Source: Corylus avellana (taxonomy: Eukaryota > Streptophyta > Magnoliopsida > Fagales > Betulaceae). From it: a DNA stretch of 64,000 bases. The DNA is taken from the NCBI RefSeq assembly GCF_901000735.1, contig NC_081548.1:10170711-10234710 (forward strand). The letters are read 5' to 3'. Each line of letters opens with the position of its first letter. Positions within the stretch are counted from its first letter, which is position 1. Positions 9,377 through 20,471 of the stretch are shown here, piece by piece. The translations under genes and the position numbers were made by a program. The notes below the pieces were generated by a model. The model was not told the origin of the DNA. It was given only the letters and a program-made list of their open reading frames with translations, and searched no databases.

Positions 9377-10789
9377 GTCAGTTTCATAAGATCGAATACA
9401 GGCCCTGTGCGCTCGACTCCTCATTCCACCAGGGCATATGATCTCCATCCAGGTTTATTTTATCCATTGTTGCTTCATTCTTTGTTTATCTTTTTACAAC
9501 AATGTGTGCACTTGATTAGTATTTGGTTGGAGTATCACTTTGTTTTTCAGGACATGTGTTTTTGCATTCAAGTTTGGGGGTATGATATGCCCCCATCTGC
9601 TCATTCAGGTATTCCTATACTCTTGATCTTATTCTTTAGTTCTATACATACATTGGGGACAATGTATGATTCAAGTTGGGGGGTATGGAAAAACAAAACA
9701 TAGTCCATTATTATTGTTATGTCATTCTTAAGCATATGGTTGAGCTTTGATTTTGGTTTGAAATTCATTGGTAGGCTTAAAGTTGTGAACACATGATCAT
9801 ATGACTTAGGGATTTTGAGTCTTATTACTTACTTTTGGCAACATGAGATGCTTCTTGTTTTAATTTAAATCTATCTTGAGCACATTAGCACATGTCTGTG
9901 AAGTATGAATTTTGAGACCAATTATGTTTGTTTTCAATGTCTTGAATTTTGTTGGGTGACATATTGGGTGAATAACTTTGGCATGCTATAAAAAATAAAA
10001 AATAAAAAAATAAAAAAATAAAAAAAATCAAGTTTGAATTTTTCGCTGAGTAACTGGACCTCTTGCCTCATTAAGCAGTGAGTGTTCGCGTCAAAAAGTG
10101 AAATTTTTGGGTTGATTAATAAAATGGCTAGCTTAGCTTCGTAACCTTTTTGACTCGAGTTAGTAAGTCCTTAGGGGTGTCTTTACACCTAGTGCCCTAA
10201 AGCCATTTGGTTTGGGAGACATTGGCCTAACACTCGATACATGGGTCAACTAGAAAGCTTAAGGGAGCTAAGCATTGCAAAGCCTACAACAAGAAAAAAG
10301 AAAAAAGAAAAAAAAAAAAATGTATGTCTTGGTTGTTTCATTTGATATGAAGTCCAATAAATTCTGAGATGTTGATTCATTCATATTTGAATTATTTTGA
10401 AGCCTCATGATTATGTGTTAGTTCACTTTGCACTAATTGAAATTTGTGTATCTCAATCTGCCATTTGTAAGTGATTTGACTTGTAAATTCCTTGGAATTT
10501 TGAAGATGAAGTTTATAATTTTAAGCTTGCTAATGAATGAGAACCATTATTTTTGTGATGCTTTATCCTTTTAAATGACATAATGATGACAATGTTTGTG
10601 GGTATCATTCCTGGAAAACCCTCACGAGACTTCACTCGTCCTCTAGGGAATGCCTAGGGGTTTAAAAGGCTTGTTGCATACGCTAAATGCAATCGTACAT
10701 CCCACGAAAGATGGACTTATCTTTTTGTTTTTCAGTTTATTTTCTGTTTTGTATTGCTAAGGGACTAGCAATATGTAAGTTTGGGGGTG
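9377..10789 (+). other. Element B 3' UTR and polypurine tract
   Basis: Collinear with the element A 3' UTR: TGCGCTCGACTCC motif (9408), GGGGACAATGT (9655), an A5T-type simple run (9990-10026), GCATTGCAAAGCC (about 10272), an A-rich run (10288-10320), the conserved block (10590-10721), and GTAAGTTTGGGGGTG before the LTR at 10790. Confidence 0.75.
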
Positions 10790-12305
10790 TGATAAGCGTC
10801 GAATGTTGCACGTTCAAGCCCCTTAATTTACATATGTTAATTCCTTAGCATTGTTATTTGTTTGATTTTGTTTTGTTTTTGTGTTTTCAGGTTATAAATC
10901 AAGATGCAATTAATTCCATTGATTTTGGGCTTAAAAGCACACTTTGAGAAGACCTATAAGATATGGTTAAACTTAACCAATCATGGTTAAGTTTAAATCA
11001 AATAAAGAAAAGGATTAATTCGGAATTTCTCAAATTGGAGTCAAAATCGGATTGGATTCAATTTTGGATTCTGCATACGTCTCGGTATTTTGGCCATAAC
11101 TTTCAGCTCAAATATCCGATTGAGGTGATTCAAGCGGCACTGGAAAGCTAACTCAAATTTATACAAATAATTGTGAAATAGCATTTTCCTAATTCGGAGC
11201 GTCGCATTGCCAAAATTGCCCCGCAAGATAGGAACGCAATTCTGGGCGAATCCTATTCCGATTTGGACTTAGGTTTTCTTTATCATAATTGGACTTGGAC
11301 TTAAATCTCCGAAATTTATAGGATTCCTAGGGCTTCTAGGACTCTCCTAAGCCTTATAAATAGGCCTCTAAGCATTGAGAAAAAACACACCGCCTCTTAG
11401 AGCAAAATTCAGTAAATTGTCTTTGGAGCTTAGGAGATCATGAGCGGCTAAACCCCTTCGTGGGGTGTTGATGTAACCCTATCCAAGCACAATGGTTTGA
11501 TTGTATTTAATTTCTAGATTTTCAATTTATGCATGTTGATTGTATAATTATGAGGATTGCTACAATTGATTTATGTTCTTAATTATTAAATGCAATTGTT
11601 CTTAAATTCCAAAATCAATATTTGTGAAATTATTCTCTTGTCTTAGAAAGTATTTTACTTTTATTGATCTCAAATCATTCTTATTTTCTGTGATTATGAG
11701 GATGATGGTTATACAATGGGTTTAATTGACATATGACCAATAGGATTTGATAGGCCATGCCTAGGGAAGACGGATTGTACTACACCCTAGTTTAGTGTAA
11801 TTTAGGTAGACAATCCGTGCCAACCGAAGATGGGTTACACTTATTCATTGATTGTATGTATCATTTTAAAGAATTTGATAATTTATACCTAAGGAAGACG
11901 AGTCGTACCGCATCTTAGTGGTTAGGTGGACGATTCGTGCCAACCGAAGATAGATTATGCTTATTCTTTAATAAGGTAGTTTCTTGTTTATTTATAACAT
12001 GCATAAAATGAATTTATGGGATTAATTATGATTAGCCATTGTTGTGCGGATAGAGGTGAAGTCAATACCCTACACTCTCTCTCTTATTTTTAATCTCTTT
12101 TATTTTCATGCACTTTAGTTTTTAAAGAAAATCAAATCAATTCTCCTTTTTAATTAAGTTAATTTTGATCTTTTGAATTTTGATAATAAAACCCCTGCAG
12201 TCCTTGAGGTTCGACACCCTCTCTATAGCCGTATCCTACAAAGATTCGTCCTATTGCGAGTGGTTATTTTTATAATTGATATTTTTAGTCACAAAAATAC
12301 CACAT
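10790..12305 (+). mobile_element. 3' LTR of element B (alpha type)
   Basis: Begins TGATAAGCGTCG after the polypurine tract and runs to ..ACCACAT at the gap, only a few bases short of its end. Where A has the CpG motif cluster, this U3 has a different cassette (about 10960-11280; ACGTCTCGGTATTTTGGCC and ATCCGATTGAGGTGATTCAA), also found in the solo alpha LTR. TATA box at about 11355, hairpin units at about 11760-11945. Confidence 0.85.
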
Positions 12306-12405
12306 NNNNNNNNNNNNNNNNNNNNNNNNNNNNNNNNNNNNNNNNNNNNNNNNNNNNNNNNNNNNNNNNNNNNNNNNNNNNNNNNNNNNNNNNNNNNNNN
12401 NNNNN
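12306..12405. other. Assembly gap (100 N)
   Basis: Separates the end of a forward LTR from a reverse 3' UTR. Confidence 0.99.
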
Positions 12406-14733
12406 ATAGATGGAAATTTGAGATAACACATACTCCATTAAGTGCAAAGTGAGATTAACATAGAATCATGAGGCTTCAATCTACTTAAGGTTTTTGTGCA
12501 CTTCAAAATTTATAGGAATTCTATTAGATGAAAACAACCAAGGCTTAAAGTCAAGATGTGCAATTTTTTTATTTTTTTTTTATTTTATTTATTGTAGGCT
12601 GTGCAATGTTCGGCTCCCTTAAGCTTTCTAATTGACCTATGTAACAAGTGTTGGGCCAGTGACTTCCAAACCAGATGGTTTTAAGGCACCAGATGTGGAA
12701 ACATACCCAAGCGCTTAATTACTCAAGTCAAAAAGGCTACGAAGACAAACTAACCATACAATCAACCAAATTGAATTTCAAATCTTTTTATGCGAACACT
12801 CAATGCTTAGTGAGGCAAGAGGTCCGGTTACTCAATGAGAAACTGAAACTGATTTTTTTTTTTAATTTTTTTTTTTCAAACCAAGGTTTCAACAACAATT
12901 TATCCTACAAATCTCAAGATACACCCCAATCGATTCAAATCTCATACCTCAGAGATTCTATGCTAATGTGCTAGTGATAATCAACTCAAACATGTGAAGT
13001 CTCTCTAATCCAAAAAGGAGTCAAAATACTCAAATTCCTAATGATGACGATGTGTTCAAGATGTTAAACAAACCCATGACATGCAAACAACAATTACAGT
13101 GTAACTCAAGCTCAATCAACAACATAGCACAAATTTTTTTTTACAAAAAAAATAGTCAAAAAAAAGACCAAGTAGACAGACACAAACAAACAAACAGATA
13201 GTGTGTTTATCCACACCCCCAAACCTAAATCACACATTTTTCCTCAATGTGGATAGAGATACAATACCAAAGGGTGAGGAAACCGGAGTGTGCAAAGGCT
13301 AGGGCATCCCTCAAACTTAAACACCAGAACACCTGTCACAAAAAAATTAACAAGTGTCATTAGATCAATTGCTGTTAAAAGAAAAAAATGAAGTAACGAG
13401 AAATAAAATGAAAATCGAAAAATAAAACATGAATTGAAATGCGGAAAATAAAATGGACAAGAAAGTTTACAGCGCTTTCCCTGATCATTTGGATGTCCAA
13501 CCAATCCCTTCCACCCTCTATTTTTCAAGAGAATGTAGCCTTCCCCAAGTTTTAGTACTTCCCGTATATCTTCAAGACTCCATTTTTTCACTTGAAATCT
13601 TTTGGGGATAGATTTACAAAATTTTGGCCTCACTCGACATTCAAAAATGTTTTCCCAGCCATTCGCTATGTCTATCTTCCAAAAAGGATCAATGATTCCC
13701 TTTCTTGTAACTATTAACTTCTCATCGAGCGTCTCAAGTGGGAAAATGATGAAGGAATGAGCTTCAGTACTCACTTCCTTGTCATTGGACAAAATTGGAG
13801 TAGACGGGAGCTCAATGTGCTCAACCTGCTCCTCTTTTTCTTCCTCCTCATAGCTATCAACAATGAGAGGCTTAGCTGCTAATGAAGATGGTTTAGGGAA
13901 TGATATCTCAGTGGTTTCCCCATTCTCAATACGCATCTTAGGAGTGGAGTCCAATAAGGTGTCAGCTTGCTCAAGTAACTTGTTAAGGTCTAGATCTCAT
14001 CCAAATTAAGCAAAGCACTCTCACAATGGGTCCTTAAGACTTAGCTCATTAATGGTCTCCTTGACAACTTCCTCACTCCCAAATGTGGTGGTGGCTTCGA
14101 CATGCTCGTGATAAGAATTGCTGGTGTCACCCTCATCAATCATGTATTGCCCTCTCGCCATCTCCTGACTTTGAAGCTCTTCTTCGTTTATTCTGTTGAA
14201 TTCAGCAACTAGATGATCGACTTGTCCTTCCAACCTTGCAATTGCTTCAGTGTTGACCATAGTGGCATTCTTAGCCTCATGTATGGTCTGGCTATGGACC
14301 ATAGTGGAATTATTGAGCTCTTGTGTGGCTTGGTTGGTTGTTGCCTGAACGCATTGAGTGCGTCTTCCAATGATAAATTTGGTGCAAGTTGTGGAACTTG
14401 AGTGGTGGGTTGGCCGGTTAGTTGCATGAAGGATTTGAGAGTCTTCTAGCGAAGATTGTTAAGGAAGATAGTCATATGATAAAGGAAGTGAAGATGGATT
14501 ATCGAACTGCGAGTATTCAGAATGTTGCAGTTCATGAAATTGGGGAGTATAATTTCCTGCAACACGAGCTTGCCACGAGAAACCAGAATGGTTGCTCTAG
14601 CCCGTGGTGTAAAAATTGGAATTTGATTCAAACCCCGGGTTGGAGAAAGAAGTGTTCATTTGCTCATAAGAAGGGTTGGAAAACTGCCCAAAGGATGGAC
14701 AATTTCCAACCTGATGATAAGGATTGGAGCAGT
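12406..14733 (-). mobile_element. Athila-like element C, reverse, internal part
   Basis: Reverse 3' UTR (12406 to about 13240) followed by reverse gag. Its 3' LTR is lost in the gap, and its 5' half is cut off at the zinc knuckle by element G. Confidence 0.8.
13244..14733 (-). pseudogene. gag: Gag fragment, element C
   Basis: Reverse-strand gag in pieces. The most N-terminal visible part is half a zinc knuckle (CSNPYHQVGNC) at about 14705-14733; its first Cys was removed by the LTR at 14734. Next come a degenerate Asn/Ser/Gln segment (14430-14700), a coil-like stretch (14021-14302; ARLEGQVDHLVAEFNRI) and an acidic tail with a Trp/Lys-rich ending (13244-13954; GWKGLVGHPNDQGK). Stops and frameshifts separate these parts. 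The GWKGLVGHP ending is shared with element D, so C and D form a gag subtype distinct from A and B. Not functional. Confidence 0.75.
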
Positions 14734-15039
14734 TGTTGTGCCAAATACCCACCTAAATTAATATGCAAATACTCGGTACGTTTTACTCGCAAGTGCACAA
14801 GATCAAAACGATAGTATAGCCGGCAAATACGAGATCATTCCCTTGAGGAATGGTAAATTATGTTTAGAATTGATTTCCTATTTAATAACAGATTGTCATG
14901 AATAGAATTGAAATAAATGAATAAAATAAAAGATAAACTAAGACTAAAAAGGATTAGGGTTTTGATATCCACCACTAATCAAACTAATTAAGATAACAAT
15001 ACGCCAATGTTTCAATCATACGGTATATTTAATGCTTGT

Positions 15040-15250
15040 CAGCCTAAGGGCATGGTAGCTACTCCTTAAGCTATTGATTTCCCTAAGCAACGAACTAGGC
15101 ATGGTATCTACTCTAATTCTTTTCTTCCCCAAAGGATTTAGCATGGTATCTACTAAGTTGTTCTTTAGGGAAGCATAAATTTATGGAAATCGACAAACAT
15201 ATGAAGCCTAGGGCTTGGTATCGACTCCTAGTTCCCCATGTCGATTAAGC
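15040..15250 (-). repeat. Four GCATGG-loop hairpin units (beta LTR, G)
   Basis: GGCATGG(T)ATCTACTC-type units begin at about 15048, 15107, 15139 and 15210, each flanked by short complementary arms such as CTAGG/CCTAG. Equivalents occur at 18920-19130, 22985-23200 and 27775-27990. Confidence 0.65.
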
Positions 15251-15717
15251 CAAGAACTCGTGATGAGGTTCTTTTGTCACTTTACTAAGCTCAAGATTAG
15301 GTCATCCAAATTGACTTAATTAACAAATCCATACCATATGCATATAAGGAATGCAATAAACCAGAAATTAATCAATTAAAAACCAAAATATGTTTGAAAC
15401 AAAGGTGTAATTGAAATCCTAAAAAGACATGATTAGGGCTTCAATCTAACCCTAATTAAAATGTAAACTATATAACAAAATAAAAGGTGGAAGAGAAGAA
15501 AAACACAAACTCCTCTTGATCTAGCATTCAGTTCCTTTCCAGTGCTTGTGCCTTTTTCTCCACACTTTTTTCTAGAGGTTTAGAGGTCTATTTGTAGGCT
15601 TAGGAAAGACCTTTAAACCCTAGAAACCCTAATAAAATCGTAGGTCAGTCTACCAATCCAACTAGGAGACTGGAAACCTAAGCTGAGGTGGAAAAGCACA
15701 CTTTCCACATCTAGGCC

Positions 15718-15900
15718 GTGCGAGTGCACTCGATCGAAAGTTAGTACACTCGATTGCATGCCTGTGATCGATCCTTGTGTTGGGCGCTCGAACTTATGAT
15801 GCGCTCGTGCCTGCTTGATATGTGATCGAGCTCTAGTGTGCTCGATCGTAGCAGTCTTGCACTCGATCCTAGATTGGCTTCGATCGATCCTATGGCTTCC
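15718..15900. repeat. GATCGAGCGCA-type motif cluster (beta U3)
   Basis: About ten units in 180 bp, among them GTGCACTCGATCG, ACTCGATTGCA, GTGATCGATCC, GGCGCTCGAAC, GTGATCGAGC, GTGCTCGATCG and CGATCGATCC. Confidence 0.8.
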
Positions 15901-16084
15901 AGCTTTTTTCCAATTTGTCTTTTAAGTCTAAAACTTGCTGGAAACACTTGCTTTTCTTCAAAAAAAAAAACCCTAAAAACATAAGAAAACACAAAAAGGA
16001 ATCAAAACATCCAATAATAACAAAACTAAGAGCTTAACATATGTAAATTAAGGGGTTAAAATATGTATATTTTAGCACTTACCA

Positions 16085-17770
16085 CACCCCCAAACTTACA
16101 TATTGCTAGTCTCTTAGCAATACCAAACTTAAAATAAATGAAAATAAGATAAATCCTTCTTTCCTGGGATGTACGATTGCATTTAGCATATGCAACAAGC
16201 CTTTTAAACCCCTAGGCATTCCTAGTAGGACAAATGAAGTCCCGTGAGGGTTTAATAGTAAAGTTACCCACAAATATTTTTGCAAAATTTAAGTTATCCC
16301 AAAGATTGAAGTATCACTTAAAACACTGATTTTCATTCATTACCAAGCTTAAGAAGATAACTCCATCTTCACCATGAATTGGAATTCCAAAGTCTAATCA
16401 CTTACAAAAGACAAATTAAGGCATCACAAGTTCAATTTAGTGTAAAGTGAACTAACACATAACTATGAGGCTTCCAAATTATTTCCAATGTGCAATGACT
16501 CAATACCTCAAAGTTCATTGGGATCCCTATCATAATGAATAACCAAGGCATAACTTTCTTTTTTTTAGGCTCTACAATGCTTAGTTCCCTTAAGCTTTCT
16601 AATCGACCCATGTAACGAGTGTTAAGCCAATGACTCCCAAACTAGATGGCTTTAGGGCATTAGGTGTAAAGGTACACCCCTAAGGACTTACTAACTCAAG
16701 TCAAAAAGGCTATGAAACCAAATAGGCCATGATATTAACCATATTAAAATTTTCACCTTTTGACGTGAACATTCATTGCTTAATGAGGCAAGAGGTCCAG
16801 TTACATAGCAAAAATCTCACAATGATCAATTTTTTTTTTCTTTTTCTTTACTCTTTTTCTCTTCTTTTATATATATGCTCAAGTATCCATCCAATAAGTC
16901 ACCCAACTTTACTCAAGACATTGAAACATACACAATCAGATTAACATCTGATACCCCACAAACTAAGTGCTAATGTGCTTGTGGTAATTTAAAATCAAAA
17001 CAAGTGAATTCTCAACTGCCAAAGGTAAGTAACTAGACTTAAAAACTCTATCATCAGATCATGTGTTCAAAATTTTAAACTCATAAATGAAATTCAAATC
17101 ACAGTTTCTAGATCAACTAAAATCTCAGGAATAATGTGAACATGCATTTTTTTTCAATTTTCTAAAAACAAAAATAGAAAAAAATTTAGACAAAGTAGAA
17201 AAAATTTAGACAAAATGTGTGTGTGTTCCCATACCCCCAAGCTTGAATTACACATTGTCCTCAATGTGTAGAAAAACATGGAAAGATCTTACCCGGGTTA
17301 TGAGAAAACTAGTTGGACAAAGGTATGGCTCGTAGCATACCCCCAAACTTGAAACTTGAACGTGGGAACACTTGTCATGGAATGGGGTGCCGCCCAAAGG
17401 CGCTAAGTTTACCGTCTTCAGCCAGGCTGTTGATAGTAGCTTTAGTGCTACTATTATCTATGAGATGCTAGTTGGAATAGGTATGGCTCATAGCATACCC
17501 CCAAACTTTTGTAAGAGCACTTGTCCCAAAAACAAATATATACTCCAACCAAATTCCAGTCAAGTGCAACACACTGTTGTAATAAAATTAAAAAAAAAAT
17601 AAAATCAATGAATAAAAATTGAACAACAATGGAGAAAATAAAACCTGGAAGGAGATCCTGTACCCTGGCCTAATGGAGGACTCAAGTGCATAGAGCAAGC
17701 ATCGTATGGAATGATGGCTAAATTCTGAGATCGATGACCCTGCAAGAAAAAGAAGCCAATAAGATTCAGA
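16085..17770 (-). other. Element G 3' UTR
   Basis: Reverse. Begins with the polypurine complement, then the conserved block (16148-16285), TAGGCTCTACAATGC (about 16566), a T-rich run, and ACACATTGTCCTCAATGTG (17250-17268). A 45-bp direct repeat (TAGTTGGA..GTATGGCTC..CATACCCCCAAACTT) occurs at about 17307-17350 and 17468-17508. Confidence 0.65.
17381..17430 (-). other. End-of-pol signature relic in element G
   Basis: The reverse strand reads GGTAAACTTAGCGCC followed by GGGCGGCACCCC. Element I keeps the same phrase at 34422-34455, just after its pol remnant. G therefore descends from a pol-bearing ancestor by deletion. Confidence 0.55.
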
Positions 17771-17779
17771 AATTATAGC

Positions 17780-18205
17780 AGCTTCAGTACTGCTGGATGG
17801 ATGTGCGATCGATCGGTGGGGACATGCGGTTGATCACAGTGGTATGCTTGATTCCTCTAATTGGGTGCTCGGAAGCACTGCCGAAAAATAGAAATAGAGC
17901 AGCTTGGTGCACTCGAGCGTAGGGGACAAGAGCTCGATCACACTGCTGTGGACAGAAATAGAAAAATGGCTATGGCAGCTTCAGTGCAGCTATCTGGCAG
18001 TGGTGCGCTCGCTTGCAGAGGACGTTCGCTCGATTGCACTTTTGCAGATCAAAAACAGACTTGCAACAAACAAAAAAGATTAGAAAAAAAATAAAACAAA
18101 AACTCAAATGAATAAAAAAATAAAATAAAATAAAAACAGAAACATAAAATAAAATAAAACAGAAATTAGAAACAGATTATAGAAAAAAAAAAAAAAAAAA
18201 AAAAC

Positions 18206-18238
<33 letters not shown>

Positions 18239-18435
18239 AGACTCGACATAACAGCAGCTTCAATACTGCTGTTTGGCTGTGCACTCGATCGCAATGCACT
18301 GCGCTCAATCTTCCTGGAATGGGTACTCGAGCGCACTATCGCAACACTGACTGATGAAGGACTCACTATAGCATCAATACTGCTGTGTGGCAATGATGCG
18401 CTCGATCGCACTGCACCTGCGATCGATCCCACTAC
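17780..18435 (-). repeat. Leader motif clusters of element G
   Basis: Two dense groups (about 17800-18050 and 18270-18430) of GCGATCGATC, GTGCACTCGAGCG, GTGCGCTCGCTTGC, GTGCACTCGATCGCA, TACTCGAGCGCAC, TGCGCTCGATCGCAC and GCGATCGATCCC units, separated by A-rich sequence. They occupy the place where gag would begin. Confidence 0.75.
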
Positions 18436-18591
18436 CGCATAAAATATTAGAGTTGTGGATAGTAAAGCAGAAAAGACTCAAAAACAAAGAAAATAAAATT
18501 AACAATAGAAACACAAACAAACAAAAACAAAGGAAATAAAATAAACAAAATGAAAATAAAGCAAAAAATTTCTAGACATAATTTAACATAA

Positions 18592-18609
18592 TCCTCGGCA
18601 ACGGCGCCG
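18592..18609 (-). promoter_or_regulatory. Primer-binding site of element G
   Basis: The reverse strand reads CGGCGCCGTTGCCGAGGA, two differences from the tRNA-Asp complement in B, six bases from the LTR edge at 18616. Confidence 0.85.
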
Positions 18610-18615
18610 AAAACT

Positions 18616-19632
18616 TGTTGTGCCAAATACCCACCTAAATTAATAGGCAAATACACGATACGTTTTACTCGCAAGTGCACAAGATCAAAACGATAGTATA
18701 ATGGGCAAATACAAGATTATTCCTACAAGGATTGGTAAATTATGTGTAGAATTGATTTCCTATTTAATAACAGATTGTCACGAATAGAATTAAAATAAAG
18801 GAATAAAATAAAAGATAAAAAAAGACTAAAAAGGATTAGGGTTTTGATATCCACCACTAATCAGACTAATTAAGATAACAATACGCCAATATTCCAATCA
18901 TACAGTATATTTAATTCTTGTCAACGTAAAGGCGTGGTATCTATTCCTTAAGCTATTGATTTCCCTAAGCAACGAACTAGGCATTGTATCTACTCTAATT
19001 CTTTTCTTCCCCAAAGGATTTAGCATGGTATCTACTAAGTTGTTCTTTAGGGAAGCATAAATTTATAAAAATTGACAAACACATGAAGCCTAGGGCATGG
19101 TATCTACTCATAGTTTCCCATGTTGATTAGGCCAAGAACCTGTGATGAGGTTCATTTGTCACTTTATTAAGGCTAAGACTCGGTCATCTAAATTGACTTA
19201 ATTGACAAATCCATACCTTATGCATATGAGGAATTCAATAAACCCGAAATTAATCAATTAAAATACCAAAATATGTTTGAAACAAAGGCACAGTTGAAAT
19301 CCTAAAAAGATATGATTAGGGCTTCAATCTAGCCCTAATTAAAATATAAACTAAATAAAAAAATAAAAGGTGGAAGAGAAGAAAAACCCAAACTCCTCTT
19401 GATCTAGCCTTCCGTTCCTTTCTAGAGCTTGTACCATTTTCTCCACACCCTTTCCTAGAGGCTTAGTGGTCTATTTATAGGCTTAGAAAAGATCTAGAAA
19501 CCCTAATAAAATCGTAGGTTAGTCTACCAATCCAACTAGGAGACTGGAAACCTAAGTTAAGGTGGAAAAGGACACTTTCCACATCCGCGGGTGCGCTCGA
19601 TCGCAAGTTGGTAAACTCAATCTCACGCCTGC
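18616..19632 (-). mobile_element. 5' LTR of element G, interrupted
   Basis: Matches 14734-16084 from its TGTTGTGCC edge through the hairpins and TATA box (about 19471) to the first motif units (19590-19632), where a forward LTR cuts it. Confidence 0.8.
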
Positions 19633-20371
19633 TGATAAGTGCCAAATATTACATATTTGGACCCCTTTATTTACATTAGTTAATCCTTTAGATGTGTCAT
19701 TGTTTAATATTTTGTGTTAGTTTTGTGTTTTTAGTGTTTCGTAGGTCATTAAAGAAAAAGTACAGCTTTAAAGGGAAAAATGCAAATCTTGGAAGAAAGC
19801 ATACTTTAAGAAGACCTAGATGATGTGGTTAAGTGTAACCAAATCCAAGAAAAGGATAAATCGGATTAAAGATCAGATTGGATTAAAGTTCAGATTGGAT
19901 AAAATTTCGGATTGGATTCAAATTTAGATTCTACATACATCTCAGTATTTTGATCATAACTTTCCATTTAAATATCGGATTAATGTGATTCAAGCATCAT
20001 TAGAAAGCTAACTCAAAATAATACAATTCGTTATGAAATAGGATTTTCCTAATTCGGATGGTTACTATGCCAAAATCGCCCCGAAATTAAGGGACACAAA
20101 TCTGGAAGAATCCTATTCCGATTTCAGACTTCTATTTTGACTAGGAGACAGACCTCCGAATTATCTAGGTTTAATAGGGTTTCTTGGACTTTCCTAAGCC
20201 TATAAGAAGACATCTTTGCATTCAAGAAAAGATACACAAGTCCAGAGAGCAAAATTCTGCACCTTTTCTCTTTAGTTTAGTTTTTCTTTAAGTTTAGGTT
20301 TAGATTTTATTTTTATGTGGAGCTAAATTCCCAACTAAGGTTGGGGATAAAGCCCATCGATGAAGAACGAC
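19633..20371 (+). mobile_element. Partial forward LTR (H)
   Basis: Starts TGATAAGTGCCAAATATTAC, inserted into the U3 of G's 5' LTR. Its U3 carries the alternative cassette (TACATCTCAGTATTTTGATC, AAATATCGGATTAATGTG) instead of the CpG cluster. It ends in the gap. The start resembles gamma LTRs. Confidence 0.7.
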
Positions 20372-20471
20372 NNNNNNNNNNNNNNNNNNNNNNNNNNNNN
20401 NNNNNNNNNNNNNNNNNNNNNNNNNNNNNNNNNNNNNNNNNNNNNNNNNNNNNNNNNNNNNNNNNNNNNNN
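20372..20471. other. Assembly gap (100 N)
   Basis: Forward LTR on the left, reverse 3' UTR on the right. Confidence 0.99.

Larger units (their letters stand above)
7305..12305 (+). mobile_element. Non-autonomous Athila-like element B (short gag)
   Basis: Forward element with a partial 5' LTR, primer-binding site, leader, shortened gag, 3' UTR, polypurine tract and 3' LTR. The gag lacks the N-terminal gag domain and starts just before the zinc knuckle. There is no protease or pol. J has the same organisation, so this is a propagated deletion form rather than random decay. Both outer ends run into gaps, so the target duplication is unseen. Confidence 0.85.
14734..16084 (-). mobile_element. 3' LTR of element G (beta type)
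   Basis: On the + strand it starts TGTTGTGCC and ends ..CACTTACCA. It contains four GCATGG-loop hairpins (15040-15250), a TATA-like box (CTATTTGTAGG, about 15588) and a CpG motif cluster (15718-15900) in U3. Confidence 0.8.
14734..19632 (-). mobile_element. Gag-less Athila-like element G, reverse (beta LTRs)
   Basis: Reverse element with both LTRs, a polypurine tract (about 16085-16102) and a tRNA-Asp type primer site (18592-18609), but no gag, protease or pol ORF in the 2.5 kb between them. It sits inside the gag of C. Its 5' LTR is broken at 19632/19633 by a forward LTR. The internal region holds the 3' UTR, a relic of the end of pol (17381-17430) and a long leader with motif clusters. Confidence 0.8.

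Noticed and set aside
10963..11226. Overlapping 61-62-codon ORFs on both strands in the element B LTR
   Set aside because: They sit in the U3 cassette and have no family resemblance; the length is expected by chance.
12173..12409. Open frame running into the Ns
   Set aside because: Lies in LTR sequence and is extended only by unknown bases.
17800..18430. CRISPR-like spaced short repeats (CpG motif clusters)
   Set aside because: Units are short, imperfect, on both strands and irregularly spaced in a plant nuclear context.
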